A stretch of 53,365 bases of DNA, from the NCBI GenBank assembly GCA_045634085.1, contig JAZQZM010000050.1, positions 1-53,365 of the forward strand. Direction: 5' to 3'. The position numbers and the translations under genes are program-made. This DNA comes from HGM04593 sp045634085. Lineage in GTDB: Bacteria > Bacteroidota > Bacteroidia > Bacteroidales > Bacteroidaceae. Each line of letters opens with the position of its first letter. Position 1 is the first letter of the stretch. Positions 25,725 through 33,299 of this stretch are shown here, one piece after another. The notes below the pieces were generated by a model. It had not been told where the DNA came from and ran no database searches. It saw only the letters and a program-made list of their open reading frames with translations.

Positions 25725-26594
25725 ATGAAAAAGATTTTAGTAACCGGTGCGAGTGGTTTTGTGGGCAGTCGTGTTGTTGCGCGGTGGCGCAATGAGTATG
25801 CGGTGCTTGCTCCTTCGCATGCCGAGCTTGATATTACTGACCGTGAGTCGGTCGATTGTTATTTCCTGCAGCACACCCCCGATGTGGTGGTGCATCTTGC
25901 TGCGTTGTCTAACACAGGTTTTTGTGATCAGAACCCCGATGAGAGCTACCGTGTGAATGTTGAGGGTGCGGCGAACATTGCTCGTGCTGCAGCTCTTTGT
26001 CGCGCAAAGTTGATATTCTTCTCAAGTGACCAGGTGTATAACGGCAATCTTGAGAGTGGCTTGCTCGGTGAGGATGTGCCTGTTGCCCCCGAGAATGTGT
26101 ATGGCCGTCACAAACTTGAGGCTGAGGAGCGTGTGCTCTATTTCAACCCCAATACCGTGGTGTTGCGTGCAACATGGATGTATGACCGTGAGCGCGAGGG
26201 TATGCCGTCGCATGCGAACTTCGTGCTGAATATTGCAAAGGCTATAAAGGAACGTACACCAATTGTGTTCCCTGTGCGTGAGTATCGCGGCATAACATGG
26301 GTGCGCGAGGTGGTCGAGTTCCTTCCGCTGACGTTTAACTTGCCATCCGGTGTATATAACTACGGTGCCGAGAATAACACGAATACATACGAGGTCGCCT
26401 GCTGTTATTGTGAGATGCTTGCGGGCTTGCAGTCGGGTGCTCTGTTGCAACCTGATTATGACCGCTACCCGGCGCATGAGCGTAACCTCTCAATCTCTAC
26501 CGACAAGATTTTCCGCGCATCGGGCGGCAGAATCTGTTTCGGCAGCACAATGGATGGGCTCAGGATATTTGCTGAGATGAATGGTCTTGGTTGA
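25725..26594 (+). CDS. RmlD-like NAD(P)-dependent sugar-nucleotide reductase
   Basis: A 289-residue extended short-chain dehydrogenase of the RmlD substrate-binding family (dTDP-4-dehydrorhamnose reductase type). The Rossmann motif is VTGASGFVGSR at residues 6-16. Catalytic features are the SSDQVYNG segment near residue 100 and the YGRHKLEAEE motif (Tyr/Lys pair) near residue 130, followed by LRATWMYDRE. It starts 14 bases after the GIY-YIG stop, so transcription could be shared, though no functional link is evident. No other nucleotide-sugar genes are nearby, so the exact substrate is uncertain. A terminator hairpin follows. Confidence 0.85.
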   Translation: MKKILVTGASGFVGSRVVARWRNEYAVLAPSHAELDITDRESVDCYFLQHTPDVVVHLAALSNTGFCDQNPDESYRVNVEGAANIARAAALCRAKLIFFSSDQVYNGNLESGLLGEDVPVAPENVYGRHKLEAEERVLYFNPNTVVLRATWMYDREREGMPSHANFVLNIAKAIKERTPIVFPVREYRGITWVREVVEFLPLTFNLPSGVYNYGAENNTNTYEVACCYCEMLAGLQSGALLQPDYDRYPAHERNLSISTDKIFRASGGRICFGSTMDGLRIFAEMNGLG

Positions 26595-26619
26595 CAGATA
26601 CTTTTATTTACAGTTCTTG

Positions 26620-26650
26620 AATCAAACCTGCTCAGGTTTGATTTTTATAA
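26620..26650 (+). terminator. terminator after the RmlD-like gene
   Basis: AATCAAACCTG at 26620-26630 pairs perfectly with CAGGTTTGATT at 26633-26643, then T-rich sequence. The formal loop is 2 bases, so the top pairs probably open. Confidence 0.78.
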
Positions 26651-26715
26651 TAAATTCAAACAGTTTTTAGACTTTTCTCTTTCTTGTCCGTATAAAGGAT
26701 GTAAGCGAATGAAAG

Positions 26716-27267
26716 ATGATTAAAGTTGACAATGACATAATTGAAAAATGCAAGGGTGGTGACAGGACTGCGTTCCGTACATTGGTCTTGGCGTATCAGC
26801 CGATGCTATATTCATTATCACTCAAGATGCTTTGTAGTGATGAGGACGCAAAGGATGCTTTGCAGGATACTTTCATTAAAGTGTGGCAGAACATTGCTTC
26901 ATATGAAGGGCATTGCAGTTTCTCCACATGGATATACACCATTGCCTCCCGCATTTGTATTGACCGTCTAAGGAGTGCAAGGCCTTTCATGCCTCTTGCA
27001 GGCGATGAAGAGACTCTGCGCGACTATATCAATGATTCCGACCCGCATCGCGCTCTCGAGAGCTGTGAGTGGGTAAGGATCGCCCGGCTTCTTGCCGGCA
27101 AACTGAGCACCAAGCAGAGGCTTGTCTTTACCCTCTGCCACTTCGAAGGGCTTGAGGCGGCAGAGGTTGAACAGATAACCGGAATGTCGGCCGATAAGGT
27201 AAAAAAGAATCTTTATGTCGCCAGACAGACTATTCGTGAACGTTTAAAACAGTTAGGATATGAATGA
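26716..27267 (+). CDS. ECF-type RNA polymerase sigma factor
   Basis: A 183-residue sigma-70-family regulator of the extracytoplasmic-function class. Region 2 is clear (YQPMLYSLSLKMLCSDEDAK, DALQDTFIKVWQNIASYEGH, CSFSTWIYTIASRICIDRLR) at about residues 27-90. Region 4 (KLSTKQRLVFTLCHFEGLEA, then EVEQITGMSADKVKKNLYVA, then RQTIRERL) lies at about 125-180. Its 3' end overlaps the next gene by 8 bases, so it is translationally coupled with a small membrane protein, the typical sigma/anti-sigma arrangement. The cluster differs from SusC-linked ECF systems because no TonB receptor is adjacent. The signal it responds to is unknown. Confidence 0.92.
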   Translation: MIKVDNDIIEKCKGGDRTAFRTLVLAYQPMLYSLSLKMLCSDEDAKDALQDTFIKVWQNIASYEGHCSFSTWIYTIASRICIDRLRSARPFMPLAGDEETLRDYINDSDPHRALESCEWVRIARLLAGKLSTKQRLVFTLCHFEGLEAAEVEQITGMSADKVKKNLYVARQTIRERLKQLGYE

Positions 27268-27664
27268 AGTTGATAGAATTCTGGAACGCTTGCAAGGACA
27301 GCAGCCTGTGCTTGATGCTACTGATGAACTTGCCGATATCATTATGGCGCGTATTGATGAACTTCCTGTGCATGAGGTCAGAAGGGTTGGGCCTATGCCT
27401 TTGTGGAGAGTAATGTTCTGTAGTGCACTTTCGGCAGCTGCGGCTGTTGCGGTCGGATTCTTCTTCGTGACACGTGATGCAATTGTTCCACAGAATGATT
27501 CAATAGTATATTCCAATGCCGATTATAGTGCTTTTGAGAAGATTAGGGAGTGCCGAACTGCCGCGGATGTACGTGCCCTCTACTTTGAACGTCGGAAGCC
27601 GCAGAGTGTATTCGGTGTTAATTTCGCAATGATAAAAAACATGTATTATGAAAAAGTCAAGTAG
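27260..27664 (+). CDS. putative membrane anti-sigma partner
   Basis: 134 residues with one transmembrane helix at about 48-72 (LWRVMFCSALSAAAAVAVGF, FFV), a cytoplasmic-type N-terminus of about 45 residues and an extracytoplasmic C-terminus. I do not recognise a named domain. The role as anti-sigma is inferred from the 8-base overlap with the ECF sigma gene, the topology and the size. The N-terminus lacks an obvious HxxxCxxC zinc motif, so it would not be the classical zinc-binding anti-sigma type. Its 3' end overlaps the next gene by 17 bases, making a three-gene operon. Confidence 0.65.
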   Translation: MNEVDRILERLQGQQPVLDATDELADIIMARIDELPVHEVRRVGPMPLWRVMFCSALSAAAAVAVGFFFVTRDAIVPQNDSIVYSNADYSAFEKIRECRTAADVRALYFERRKPQSVFGVNFAMIKNMYYEKVK

Positions 27665-28790
27665 ATTATTTGCTATGATAGCCTTTATGGCTGTACTTCT
27701 TTCCTCTTGCCAGGGTGATCTTGAGATGCTGACGATAATTAATGAGGACGGCAGTTGTATGCGTGAGATTATTGTGGCTGCTGACCGTTCGTTGCTCACA
27801 ACCGGAAAGTATGACAATGATGACCTGCGTGTGGCTCGCATTGAAGATGGCTGGGAACTGTACTGGGGTTACAATGGTGACAGCTCACGATTCCCAATCC
27901 CCATGTCTGCAGAGAAGTTCGATTCCATTTCAAGGGAAGTGGGTCCGTCAAGGGCTGTGAAGGACACCGTATGTGTATATGCACGCAAGGAGTATGCTTC
28001 TGTTGAGGATATGTGTGCTGGCTCGCCTATGTTTTTTGCTGATGAGCAGGCCGGTATTGATGGCTCGCTTGATAAAGAGTTCCGCTGGTTTTATACCGAC
28101 TATGTCTTTAAAGAAAAGTTCACTTCTGTGGCGGATTATTTCAAAGTGCCCGTAACGGATTTCATGAGCGAGGAAGAGGCACTCTACTGGTTCTCCGGAA
28201 CTCCCGACCTTTATGCCGGGAAACCTATATGGAGGTATTATGAAATGCTCGAAGATTTGAAGGAAAAAGCGGATAGATGGGTATTCGCAAATATGTATTA
28301 TAATATCCTCTCCGGCATTGCCGACAGATATGATATGGTTGTCAATCCGCCTGTGTCAAAAGATGAGTTTATTGCTCAACTCGGAGATGTAGCGAAACAG
28401 CTCGCTTCTTACGACACGTATAAATTGGAGTACACTACTGCCCGTTCTATCGTCAGTTCACACTTCGGTAGCGACGCCTATTCTCCATTCATTAATGAAG
28501 ATGAGAGGAATGAATATAGTGAACAGTTTGCCAATTCTTTTGGTTACTTGTTCCTTTTCTATTACGATGAAAGCATTGTCATGCCGGGTAGGGTCATTGA
28601 CGCCGGTGGCGGAATATACAAGGACGGTGTCGTTGCATTCAAGGTCGATGCCGGACGCTTCCTCTTGAAGGACTATGAGATAAGGGTTGTTTCCCGTGTC
28701 GTGAATGTGTGGGCATTCATTGTGACAGCGGTCTTGGCCTCGGTGCTTTGTGCTGTTGTAATATACCGCAGAAGAGTCTTTCGTAGATAA
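27648..28790 (+). CDS. lipoprotein with C-terminal membrane anchor, ECF operon
   Basis: 380 residues, family not recognised. The N-terminus is a lipoprotein signal (FAMIAFMAVLLSSCQGD, lipidated Cys near residue 21). The C-terminus carries a hydrophobic helix (VVNVWAFIVTAVLASVLCAV, VIYRRR). The protein would be held at the membrane at both ends with a large extracytoplasmic domain rich in aromatic and acidic residues. It overlaps the putative anti-sigma gene by 17 bases. Inference: it is the signal sensor or main output of the sigma system. The N- and C-terminal double anchoring is uncommon and worth a structural look. Confidence 0.7.
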   Translation: MKKSSRLFAMIAFMAVLLSSCQGDLEMLTIINEDGSCMREIIVAADRSLLTTGKYDNDDLRVARIEDGWELYWGYNGDSSRFPIPMSAEKFDSISREVGPSRAVKDTVCVYARKEYASVEDMCAGSPMFFADEQAGIDGSLDKEFRWFYTDYVFKEKFTSVADYFKVPVTDFMSEEEALYWFSGTPDLYAGKPIWRYYEMLEDLKEKADRWVFANMYYNILSGIADRYDMVVNPPVSKDEFIAQLGDVAKQLASYDTYKLEYTTARSIVSSHFGSDAYSPFINEDERNEYSEQFANSFGYLFLFYYDESIVMPGRVIDAGGGIYKDGVVAFKVDAGRFLLKDYEIRVVSRVVNVWAFIVTAVLASVLCAVVIYRRRVFRR

Positions 28791-28793
28791 TGC

Positions 28794-28970
28794 TTACCAA
28801 AACTTGTTATGCTCCGCACTGTATTCAAAACCTACGGTGCGGAGTTTCTCTTCCAGTTCTGTGCGGTCGACATCAAGGTCGGCGCATAATTCATCGAGTG
28901 AACTGTAGCGGTCGCGCAAGTACATGTTTATTGTGCTGAAAAGCATCATCGGGTCGTTGGGTAGTTCCAT
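28794..28970 (-). CDS. DUF4250 domain-containing small protein
   Basis: 58 residues: MELPNDPMMLFSTINMYLRD, then RYSSLDELCADLDVDRTELE, then EKLRTVGFEYSAEHNKFW. The pattern LPNDP..L.S..N..LRD.Y.SLDELC..L......L...L...G..Y....N.F is the DUF4250 signature. It is a small cytoplasmic, probably helix-turn-helix-like protein of unknown function common in Firmicutes and Bacteroidetes. It stops 3 bases after the convergent ECF-operon lipoprotein and starts 21 bases after the stop of the upstream small lipoprotein, with which it may be co-transcribed. Confidence 0.88.
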   Translation of the reverse strand: MELPNDPMMLFSTINMYLRDRYSSLDELCADLDVDRTELEEKLRTVGFEYSAEHNKFW

Positions 28971-28991
28971 ATTTCTAACGGTATGTTGTGA

Positions 28992-29351
28992 TTACTTGAA
29001 CAGTTCTTCAAGAAAACTGCTCACGCCGGGGACAATCTGTTCCTTGATGCTTTGGGTTTTCTTGCTTGAGAAGATGAGGATGTCCTTTGTTACAATTGCA
29101 GCCAAGCGGCCTTTCAATGTTCCAATCTCCTCGTTTTCTTCTTTTGTATATTCATATTTCTGCATCTCGTTTTCAATGCTTGCACACTTCTTGATTACGT
29201 TGTCCCAGTCGGCAAGTGTGTAGTTCTCGCCGTTCTTTTCCACTTTCTTTACAAGCGATTCGAGGTCGTTGATTGCAGTGCGGCGTGTTGTGCACGACTG
29301 CATGCAAAGTGCTGCAATAAACAGCATGCAGATGATAAGGCTCTTTTTCAT
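28992..29351 (-). CDS. small coiled-coil-like lipoprotein
   Basis: 119 residues; signal MKKSLIICMLFIAALCMQSC with lipidated Cys20. The mature part is charged and helical (LESLVKKVEKNGENYTLADW, then DNVIKKCASIENEMQKYEY, then TKEENEEIGTLKGRLAAI), and ends with SFLEELFK. This is a pattern of small Bacteroidetes lipoproteins of unknown function (possibly DUF6565, not certain). It lies just upstream of the DUF4250 gene on the same strand. A TATCTTTG -7-like box on the minus strand (29379-29372) is 20 bases before the ATG. Confidence 0.75.
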   Translation of the reverse strand: MKKSLIICMLFIAALCMQSCTTRRTAINDLESLVKKVEKNGENYTLADWDNVIKKCASIENEMQKYEYTKEENEEIGTLKGRLAAIVTKDILIFSSKKTQSIKEQIVPGVSSFLEELFK

Positions 29352-29786
29352 ATAACGTATGTCGGTTTTGGCAAAGATAGCAACAAACGAGCGAGAAATA
29401 TGAAGCTTGCTTCGATATTTTTCACCGCGAGTGCAGGAAATCTTCGAGTTTGCTTGAATATTTTTATTACGACAACGTATAAAACCGCAGACGTGATGCT
29501 TAAAATGCGCAAGCGTAACGACAAAAGAGCCTTTTTAGTCAAATCTCAACAAAAGAGGCTAACCCATTTTACTTTTGGGTCAGCCTCTTGTCTTTATGTT
29601 GGTTGAATTTTACTTCACCTCCTCGAAAATAAACACTATTGTATATCAAATAGATAAGTATTCTATGGTACAAATATGGTCTATAAAATCCATCAAAAGC
29701 ATCTTGAATGTTATCCTTATATACTATTTAATGACAATTTATGTTCATTTCTTTCCTTTGTTGCGGTGTAAACTCTAACGATTTTA
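29352..29786. other. junction region between housekeeping DNA and the accessory island
   Basis: 435 bases without a supported gene. The first part (about 29388-29510) contains two tandem-like copies of a repeat with GCTTGCTTCGATATTTTTCA or GTTTGCTTGAATATTTTTAT. The first copy is about 80% identical to 24132-24180 in the other spacer. A strong hairpin follows at 29553-29589. From about 29593 the sequence becomes clearly AT-rich and stays so, which is why I place the left edge of the element here. Confidence 0.55.
29553..29592. terminator. long hairpin at the proposed island edge
   Basis: Fourteen-position stem (29553-29566 with 29576-29589, a single mismatch) and a 9-base loop. It has A-rich DNA to its left and a short T-containing stretch to its right. 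It could terminate transcription from either side or be a dispersed intergenic repeat. Confidence 0.65.
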
Positions 29787-30665
29787 TCATGAAATATTAT
29801 ATCCTTGTTCGGTATTTAGCCACTCTACATAATTTTTATATAGAGGATCCGTAATATTACTTTTCACAACCGAAAGAATTTTTGATGCAATATCCATAGT
29901 GTCATAACCATGTGAATTGTAGCACATTGTTGCGAATGAATGAGGAGTAAATTTTTGATAACATATAGATGAAGGATTCACGATAATATCTAATAATTCC
30001 TTTATTCTTATATTATCAAGGAAAAGTTTTCTGCCAAGAACGATGTATTTTATACAACCATCAATACTCAGTTTACCATCATAATCCATTATGAATAATC
30101 TGTGTTCGTCCTCATTTTCCCAGTCTTTATGTTTTAAAAAGAAAAGGTCTTGCCAATTTTTTATAATGAACTCTTCTGGAGTTTTTGCTTCATAATCTAT
30201 CTTTTCATCATCAGGTGTATTTGACAGACTATATTTCACATCTTCAAATTTATAGAAATGGTTATCAAGTATATCTTTGTTCTTGGCTATGAAAGTCTCT
30301 TTGTCTATTACTATACAAACACCATTTGAATTGTCGGCATAATGTGCCCACATTGCTGGATGATTTGTACCTTCTTGACCAAACCCATTTATATCATAGT
30401 TTTGAGAGAAACTGATGATGTGGCAATTCTCTTTGATGTATTTATCTGCATTATACATTACCATGAAGTTTCGACTTAGATTCATGTTATGAACATTTCC
30501 CTCATTCATGTCATTAAGTCTTTTAAAGGATGATGGCAGCAGAGTCAAATCTTCCAATATCTTTTTGAAAGATTCCAAATTCGTATAATGAAACAAGGCT
30601 CCATCACCCTTATGAGGGAGTTCTTCATGCCAATAAAGATAAGCTGGTAATTTTGTGAGCAGCAT
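29787..30665 (-). CDS. DUF2971 domain-containing protein
   Basis: 292 residues with the DUF2971 pattern: LFHYTNLESFKKILEDLTLL near residue 26, then SFKRLNDMNEG, then CHIISFSQNYD near residue 83 and NHPAMWAHYADNSNGVCIVI. The last is the common 'MW.HYA....G' block. A late VLGRKL segment is also present. The family is widespread in mobile elements and defence-rich regions; its biochemical role is not established. It lies 51 bases after the XRE regulator gene on the same strand and is probably co-transcribed with it. It is much more AT-rich than the housekeeping half. Confidence 0.85.
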   Translation of the reverse strand: MLLTKLPAYLYWHEELPHKGDGALFHYTNLESFKKILEDLTLLPSSFKRLNDMNEGNVHNMNLSRNFMVMYNADKYIKENCHIISFSQNYDINGFGQEGTNHPAMWAHYADNSNGVCIVIDKETFIAKNKDILDNHFYKFEDVKYSLSNTPDDEKIDYEAKTPEEFIIKNWQDLFFLKHKDWENEDEHRLFIMDYDGKLSIDGCIKYIVLGRKLFLDNIRIKELLDIIVNPSSICYQKFTPHSFATMCYNSHGYDTMDIASKILSVVKSNITDPLYKNYVEWLNTEQGYNIS

Positions 30666-30716
30666 AAATTTATAGTATAGTCAGTATATCTTTTGTAGTA
30701 GAAAGGGATTCAACGA

Positions 30717-31010
30717 TTACGTTGTCAATATTTTTTCTTGTGCAAGAATAATCGCATCTACACATAATTCACGATCTTGCACATCTTTTACTGCATCAAT
30801 GAACTTATCTGCTAGCCATAAGGTGAGCATTTCCTTTTCATCTTGATGAAAGTATCCCGCAAGTTTTACGACCTGTTCACGTTTTGCCTTTCTGTCACCA
30901 CGTTCAATTTTACTGAACATAGGGGTATCTATCTCTAATAATGCGGCCAACTGACGTTGTAGGATGCCTTGTTCGTCTCTTAGTTCTTTTATCCTATTAC
31001 CAAATAACAT
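30717..31010 (-). CDS. XRE-family transcriptional regulator
   Basis: 97 residues. An HTH_3 domain occupies about residues 5-60: FGNRIKELRDEQGILQRQLA, then ALLEIDTPMFSKIERGDRKA, then KREQVVKLAGYF. The short helical tail (LTLWLADKFIDAVKDV) is typical of XRE regulators linked to restriction-modification and other mobile modules. Three 11-bp direct repeats (31032-31064) lie 22-54 bases upstream of its ATG, over the expected promoter, and three more at 31131-31163. Autoregulation at these repeats is the natural reading. Downstream is the DUF2971 gene. Confidence 0.9.
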   Translation of the reverse strand: MLFGNRIKELRDEQGILQRQLAALLEIDTPMFSKIERGDRKAKREQVVKLAGYFHQDEKEMLTLWLADKFIDAVKDVQDRELCVDAIILAQEKILTT

Positions 31011-31031
31011 ATCTATATCAATATTTAATCC

Positions 31032-31064
31032 TTAGTAAGTTGCCAGCAAGTTACAGGCAAGTTA
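31032..31064. repeat. three 11-bp direct repeats upstream of XRE gene
   Basis: Units at 31032-31042, 31043-31053 and 31054-31064, consensus CCAGCAAGTTA. They are in exact 11-bp phase, one helical turn, so a protein would bind repeatedly on one face. The position over the XRE promoter suggests operators. Confidence 0.85.
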
Positions 31065-31130
31065 AATTATATAGCAAGACATGCTGACTATCAGAATGTT
31101 ACGAAATCTTGCGTTGTTTTTATGTCCGTT

Positions 31131-31163
31131 CCAGCAAGTTACTAGCAAGTTACCAGCAAGTTA
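31131..31163. repeat. second cluster of three 11-bp direct repeats
   Basis: CCAGCAAGTTA at 31131-31141 and 31153-31163 with CTAGCAAGTTA between. The phase is again exactly 11 bp. It lies directly after the stop of the AlbA-type ATPase gene (31167) and 66 bases from the first cluster. Confidence 0.88.
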
Positions 31164-31166
31164 AAT

Positions 31167-32618
31167 CTATGCCCAAATAGGGATGTACTTCATATATCGC
31201 GGAGCTGTATTGGGATCTAGTACTTTTATTAAGTTCTTCTCTATCGCCTCCCTAATTAATCTTGATGAACTGCTAGACGATGTTTCTGGAATGCCAAATC
31301 TATTTCTAAGCGACTTGTTTGTCAAAGCGTCACCTTGTATATACATAAGGCAAGCGTGAAGATAACATGACCATAGTTTGTCTTCCATCGGAATATTACT
31401 AAATTCCATTTCGGAGAATAGAGTAACCTTTGTGCTATCCTGAAATACTTCAATGCGTGGAGCAGGAAGGAATTGAGCTTCGCATGCCAATACCATTCTA
31501 TCCCATCCACGGCCAAGTTCTTCACACATTTTCAAGCGACGCATAAGAGAAGCAAGTTTTTCATTTCTCGACTTCGGTGGATTGTCAATAATGCGAAGCA
31601 CATCTACCAATGGAGTTCCTGGATTTGTCACCTCAATTCGATTCTCAAATATCTCCACTACAGGAGCAGTACCTGTTATATATAAGTCTTGATGAATTAG
31701 ACTGTTTGCAATAGCTTCTCTTACGGATGGTAGAGGGAACTTGCTTGTAGTTGATAATTGGACTGCGTTTACATCTTCATTACTTGGCAATAACGCATTT
31801 ACATAACGCACAATATTCTCAAAACAAACGGCATAACCTTGATTAAATGGTTCCTCTTTTTGAATCAGCAATCTATTTATGCCCTTGTATTGGACAACAC
31901 GCATTGCCTTACGTCCCAATCTGGCAAATTCGTTTAGATCCTTTGCAAAAAGTAGTGCGCCTAAGTTCGTTATCGAATATAAACCATTATCTTGTTGCTG
32001 TATGATACCATCCTCATTAAGATAATGTACTACTGCATCTTTTTCTGCTGGTTGTGGAATCTTAAGTAAGGTGAAGTATGCATCCACTTGAAGTAATCTA
32101 ATTATATCCTCATATCTTTGGTCGGTCTTTACACAAACATCTTCAAATTGAGCATGACGCAACTTATCCCATAGCTGAGCACGGAATACTGGAAATTCAT
32201 GTAATTTCTTTGTGTAGCTGCCACTACGAATATAGTCTATCTTCTGAAATGCAACGGGTTCATTAAGTGCCTTGTGAATTCTAATTAACTCGATGTGTTT
32301 GCCATCTATTTCAGTTTCATAGAATTCAAAGTCAGCATTTTTAGAAAGGAGATAACGAAGCCAATTCTCTAACTCTTGTTCGCCTTTTTTCGCGAGTTGA
32401 AGACGAACTTTAGTGCCAACGATTTCATGACTTTTATCATCCACACCCCATATCATATAGGCATAATCACGATCGTTCAACGTTGCGCTATTGGCAAGAG
32501 CACTAATATCCTCTCCAACCATAGTTGGTTCGCAGTTGTTATGCTTAAATTCAACCCATCCAATTTCCTTGGGAAGCTTACATAGTTCTTTTACAAGTCT
32601 ATCAATATTTCCAATCAT
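31167..32618 (-). CDS. AlbA_2/Schlafen-type ATP-binding protein
   Basis: 483 residues. The N-terminal AlbA_2 domain (formerly divergent AAA; Schlafen-related) spans about 1-135, with WVEFKHNNCEPTMVGEDISA, LANSAT, and the YMIWGVDD segment. A GHKL-like ATPase (HATPase_c_4) follows with PSVREAIANSLIHQDLY near residue 300 and IFENRIEVTNPGTP, then the C-terminal 'RN..L..L......CEELGRGWDRM' block. A wHTH-like tail follows. Such proteins are annotated as transcriptional regulators or RNA-binding ATPases and are frequent in mobile and defence loci. It is upstream of the XRE/DUF2971 pair on the same strand, 157 bases apart with the iterated repeats between. Its function is inferred. Confidence 0.82.
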   Translation of the reverse strand: MIGNIDRLVKELCKLPKEIGWVEFKHNNCEPTMVGEDISALANSATLNDRDYAYMIWGVDDKSHEIVGTKVRLQLAKKGEQELENWLRYLLSKNADFEFYETEIDGKHIELIRIHKALNEPVAFQKIDYIRSGSYTKKLHEFPVFRAQLWDKLRHAQFEDVCVKTDQRYEDIIRLLQVDAYFTLLKIPQPAEKDAVVHYLNEDGIIQQQDNGLYSITNLGALLFAKDLNEFARLGRKAMRVVQYKGINRLLIQKEEPFNQGYAVCFENIVRYVNALLPSNEDVNAVQLSTTSKFPLPSVREAIANSLIHQDLYITGTAPVVEIFENRIEVTNPGTPLVDVLRIIDNPPKSRNEKLASLMRRLKMCEELGRGWDRMVLACEAQFLPAPRIEVFQDSTKVTLFSEMEFSNIPMEDKLWSCYLHACLMYIQGDALTNKSLRNRFGIPETSSSSSSRLIREAIEKNLIKVLDPNTAPRYMKYIPIWA

Positions 32619-32889
32619 TCTTTTATTGTCTATATGTTATGTAATGTACCACGTTCTATATTATTGTCCTAGTTACCTACATTGAACGTTGATAACCAAG
32701 TTAAATATAACGAATAGTATGCAACTTTAGAATATTCTTATTCAAAATTGCCACAATTTGTATACAAAGGTACAAATAAATACTGCAAGCGCCATACAAA
32801 AAAATAAAAATAACCTATTAGCAGTTTAAAATAGCAAAATATCCAATTACAGAGACTCTTTCCAAATTTGTTTTGGTCTTCAGATTTAC

Positions 32890-32913
32890 TTTTCGGTCAT
32901 CTTTTCGGTCATC
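32890..32913. repeat. perfect tandem 12-bp repeat
   Basis: TTTTCGGTCATC occurs twice without a gap, followed within a few bases by TTTGACC, which is partly complementary to the GGTCA core. It may be a regulator-binding site in the divergent region. Confidence 0.75.
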
Positions 32914-33267
32914 ATTTGACCTAAAAGAACCATATCCATCATTGAGTTGCCATGAGCGCTTTAGCTATAACCCATATTTTTTACCACTTATAGCTCAACT
33001 TCTTCGTACTTTGCCAACGCTGTTTATATAATGCAAATCCATATAAAAGTCACAAAAGACATTGTGATTTGAGCTAAAAATCTCCCTTCTTGGATATTTA
33101 ATAAACTTTAACTTATACTGAATTTTGTTTGATTTCTTTTCAGTTGTTATCATTTTCTTATGATTTCTTTTTCACTTGTTTTCTTTCTTTTCCTTTGGCT
33201 TCCCATACTCCTGATTAACAAGACTGTTACCCTATTTTTGTCTTTCGTTATTTACGAAAATTATCTA

Positions 33268-33275
33268 TACCTTTG
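33268..33275 (+). promoter_or_regulatory. -7 box upstream of the two-TM protein gene
   Basis: TACCTTTG matches TAnnTTTG, 25 bases before the ATG at 33300. A TTTC at 33243-33246 could serve as a weak -33 element (21-base spacer). Confidence 0.55.
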
Positions 33276-33299
33276 CATGTGAAATAAACAAAAATAGGT

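Larger units (their letters stand above)
32619..33299. other. 681-bp AT-rich divergent intergenic region
   Basis: Separates the minus-strand AlbA-type gene and the plus-strand two-TM gene. It holds a perfect tandem 12-bp repeat (32890-32913), T-rich pyrimidine tracts at about 33120-33210 and the -7 box of the plus-strand gene (33268-33275). No gene or RNA fold that I can support is seen. Confidence 0.6.

Noticed and set aside
29393..29592. att site of the element
   Set aside because: The hairpin and repeats mark a change in composition, but without the right junction no duplicated core can be shown, so no attachment site is called.
31032..31163. CRISPR array
   Set aside because: Units are 11 bp, contiguous, only three per cluster, with no spacers and no cas genes.
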